Source: SAR324 cluster bacterium (GTDB lineage: Bacteria; SAR324; JACQKK01). Taken from it: a stretch of DNA of 7,650 bases. Location: assembly GCA_027296185.1 (NCBI GenBank), contig JAPUJL010000496.1:1-7650 (forward strand), read 5' to 3'. The translations under genes were made by a program, and so were the position numbers. The notes under the pieces were generated by a model, which saw only the letters and a program-made list of their open reading frames with translations, had not been told where the DNA came from and did no database searches. This document shows positions 6,493 to 7,650 of this stretch, piece after piece (the stretch's first letter is position 1; the number at the start of each line of letters is the position of its first letter).

Positions 6493-6529
6493 GCGCGGCA
6501 AGTGGCGGTTTTCCGGCGAATTGCCGCGC
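6493..6529. repeat. 9-bp perfect inverted repeat between kamA-like gene and carA
   Basis: GCGCGGCAA (6493-6501) and TTGCCGCGC (6521-6529) are exact reverse complements separated by 19 nt. The spacer contains a second small hairpin, CGG-TTTT-CCG (6506-6515). The arms could be the two half-sites of an operator or, if transcribed, a stem-loop. Each arm reads TTGCCG outward, like a partial -35 element for the divergent genes. The dyad is seen directly; its role is inferred. Confidence 0.5.
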
Positions 6530-6536
6530 ACCTCCG

Positions 6537-6565
6537 TTTACAATCCCGGTGGCGATAGGCATAGA
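6537..6565 (+). promoter_or_regulatory. candidate carA promoter
   Basis: TTTACA (6537-6542, five of six to the -35 consensus) is followed after 17 nt by CATAGA (6560-6565, three of six). The overlapping TACAAT (6539-6544) is instead a five-of-six -10 but has no -35 at proper distance. Either would leave a leader of roughly 85-105 nt before carA. The region lies next to the inverted repeat, which would suit repression or activation there. Confidence 0.3.
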
Positions 6566-6647
6566 TGGAAGAGTCCCACGTGCAGGATTCGGTGCTGCGG
6601 CCCGGGGGATTTCGGCCCATCGCGCGGCTCTTGAAGAAGGTTGGCTC

Positions 6648-6654
6648 AAGGAGG
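6648..6654 (+). promoter_or_regulatory. strong but oddly spaced carA Shine-Dalgarno
   Basis: AAGGAGG is a full-length Shine-Dalgarno match. It lies only 1 nt before the ATG at 6656 and 16 nt before the in-frame ATG at 6671; neither is the usual 5-9 nt. The carA start is therefore not settled by this site. Confidence 0.5.
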
Positions 6655-6655
6655 C

Positions 6656-7650
6656 ATGAATCGACGAAGCATGGATGGTTTTCTCATTCTCAGCAACGGC
6701 ACGGTGTTCCAGGGAAGGCTGCGGGGTGCCCAAAGCGGCGCGTCCGGCGAGGTGATCTTCAATACCGCCATGACCGGCTACCAGGAAATTCTCACCGATC
6801 CGTCCTACAGGGGGCAGATCGTGACCATGACCTACCCCCACATCGGCAACTACGGCACCAATCCCGCCGATATCGAGTCGCGGCGGCCCTTCGCCGCCGG
6901 CCTGATCGTCAAGGAAATGAGCACGGTCACCAGCAACTGGCGGGCGACGGAATCGCTGGACGCCTATCTCGCCCGCAACGGAATCACCGCCCTCGAGGGG
7001 ATCGACACCCGCGCCCTGGTCACCGCGCTACGGGATACCGGCTCGATGCCCGGGTTGATCGCCCCCGCCAACGGTACCGATCTGGATGCCCTGCGCCGCG
7101 AGGCCTCCACCCTGCCCCGGATGGAGGGGCAGAACCTGGCCCGGGAGGTCACCATCGAACGGCCCTACCGGTGGGACGAGATCGAGCCGCGCGCCGCCGG
7201 GGCGCCCGCGCCGCGGTACCGGGTGGTGGCCTACGACTTCGGGCTGAAGTACAACATCGCCCGCATGCTGGCGGAGCGCAGCATCGGCGTGGAGGTGGTG
7301 CCCTGCGGATTTCCCGCGGAGGAGGTGCTCGCCCGCAACCCGGACGGCGTGTTTCTCTCCAACGGTCCCGGCGACCCGGAACCCGTCCAGGAAGGGGTGG
7401 AGAGCGTTCGCAAGCTATTGGGCCGGGTGCCGATCTTCGGCATATGCCTGGGGCACCAGATTCTTTCCCTCGCGCTCGGCGGGCGCACCTACAAGCTCAA
7501 ATTCGGCCATCACGGCGCCAACCATCCCGTGGGCGACCTGGCCACCGGCAAGATCGAGATCACCAGCCACAACCACGGGTTCGCCGTGGACGAGGCTTCC
7601 CTCCCCGACTCGGTGCGCGTGACCCACCGCAGCCTCAACGACAAGACCGT
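6656..7650 (+). CDS. carA: carbamoyl-phosphate synthase small (glutaminase) subunit, 3' end missing
   Basis: CarA hydrolyses glutamine and channels ammonia to CarB, which makes carbamoyl phosphate for arginine and pyrimidine synthesis. The window holds 331 codons plus 2 nt; the full protein should be about 375-390 aa. Visible: the N-terminal CPSase_sm domain with [20 protein letters not shown] (31-50), TYPHIGNYG (59-67) and IDTRAL (116-121); then the class I glutamine amidotransferase domain with YDFGLKYNI (193-201), LSNGPGDP (234-241), the nucleophile Cys 264 in GICLGHQ (262-268), [10 protein letters not shown] (282-291) and HNHGFAVD (305-312). The catalytic His and Glu of the GHPEASPG region lie beyond the edge. 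ATG 6656 gives [13 protein letters not shown] 6671 ([11 protein letters not shown]) matches the usual N terminus slightly better. The gene is divergent from the KamA-like gene, and carB is expected downstream but not visible. Confidence 0.94.
   Translation, partial: MNRRSMDGFLILSNGTVFQGRLRGAQSGASGEVIFNTAMTGYQEILTDPSYRGQIVTMTYPHIGNYGTNPADIESRRPFAAGLIVKEMSTVTSNWRATESLDAYLARNGITALEGIDTRALVTALRDTGSMPGLIAPANGTDLDALRREASTLPRMEGQNLAREVTIERPYRWDEIEPRAAGAPAPRYRVVAYDFGLKYNIARMLAERSIGVEVVPCGFPAEEVLARNPDGVFLSNGPGDPEPVQEGVESVRKLLGRVPIFGICLGHQILSLALGGRTYKLKFGHHGANHPVGDLATGKIEITSHNHGFAVDEASLPDSVRVTHRSLNDKT

Overview
The window is GC-rich, tightly packed bacterial chromosome. It carries six protein-coding genes, one of them cut by the right edge, with high G/C at third codon positions. 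The CarA, GcvT and LysA proteins look most like their proteobacterial (E. coli-type) relatives, so a high-GC proteobacterium, probably a gammaproteobacterium, is the best guess. No gene here fixes the genus. There is no rRNA, tRNA, CRISPR array, insertion sequence or phage gene. The content is metabolic, with one cell-envelope gene.

Layout. (1) 112-1380 and 1383-3008, both minus strand: an AMP-forming acyl-CoA ligase followed by a LysA-type PLP decarboxylase whose GTG start lies 2 nt after the ligase stop, so the two are probably translationally coupled. A weak terminator-like hairpin follows lysA. (2) 3009-3246: a 238-bp divergent spacer with a candidate sigma-70 promoter and a 12-bp perfect palindrome. 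(3) 3247-4167, plus: a predicted outer-membrane lipoprotein with a long acidic Ala/Glu/Pro linker and a C-terminal domain resembling LytR_C. (4) 4235-5326 and 5375-6427, both minus: a lysine 2,3-aminomutase-like radical SAM protein (KamA family) followed 48 bp later by gcvT. This pair converges on the lipoprotein gene across 67 bp. (5) 6428-6655: a 228-bp divergent spacer with a perfect 9-bp inverted repeat. (6) 6656 to the right edge, plus: carA, the glutaminase subunit of carbamoyl-phosphate synthetase, incomplete. carB would be expected beyond the edge.

How the genes fit together. LysA makes L-lysine from meso-diaminopimelate, and the KamA-like protein keeps the residues that bind lysine in lysine 2,3-aminomutase. 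Synthesis of lysine and its conversion to beta-lysine may therefore both be encoded within about 6 kb, though in separate transcription units. GcvT belongs to the glycine cleavage system, but gcvH and gcvP are not visible here. CarA feeds arginine and pyrimidine synthesis. The acyl-CoA ligase has no obvious pathway partner.

I found no clear undescribed multi-gene system such as a defence island or mobile element. The points most worth a second look are the KamA-like protein that has lost the zinc-binding tail of classical aminomutases, the unusual ligase-lysA coupling, the lipoprotein architecture, and the dyad between kamA and carA.
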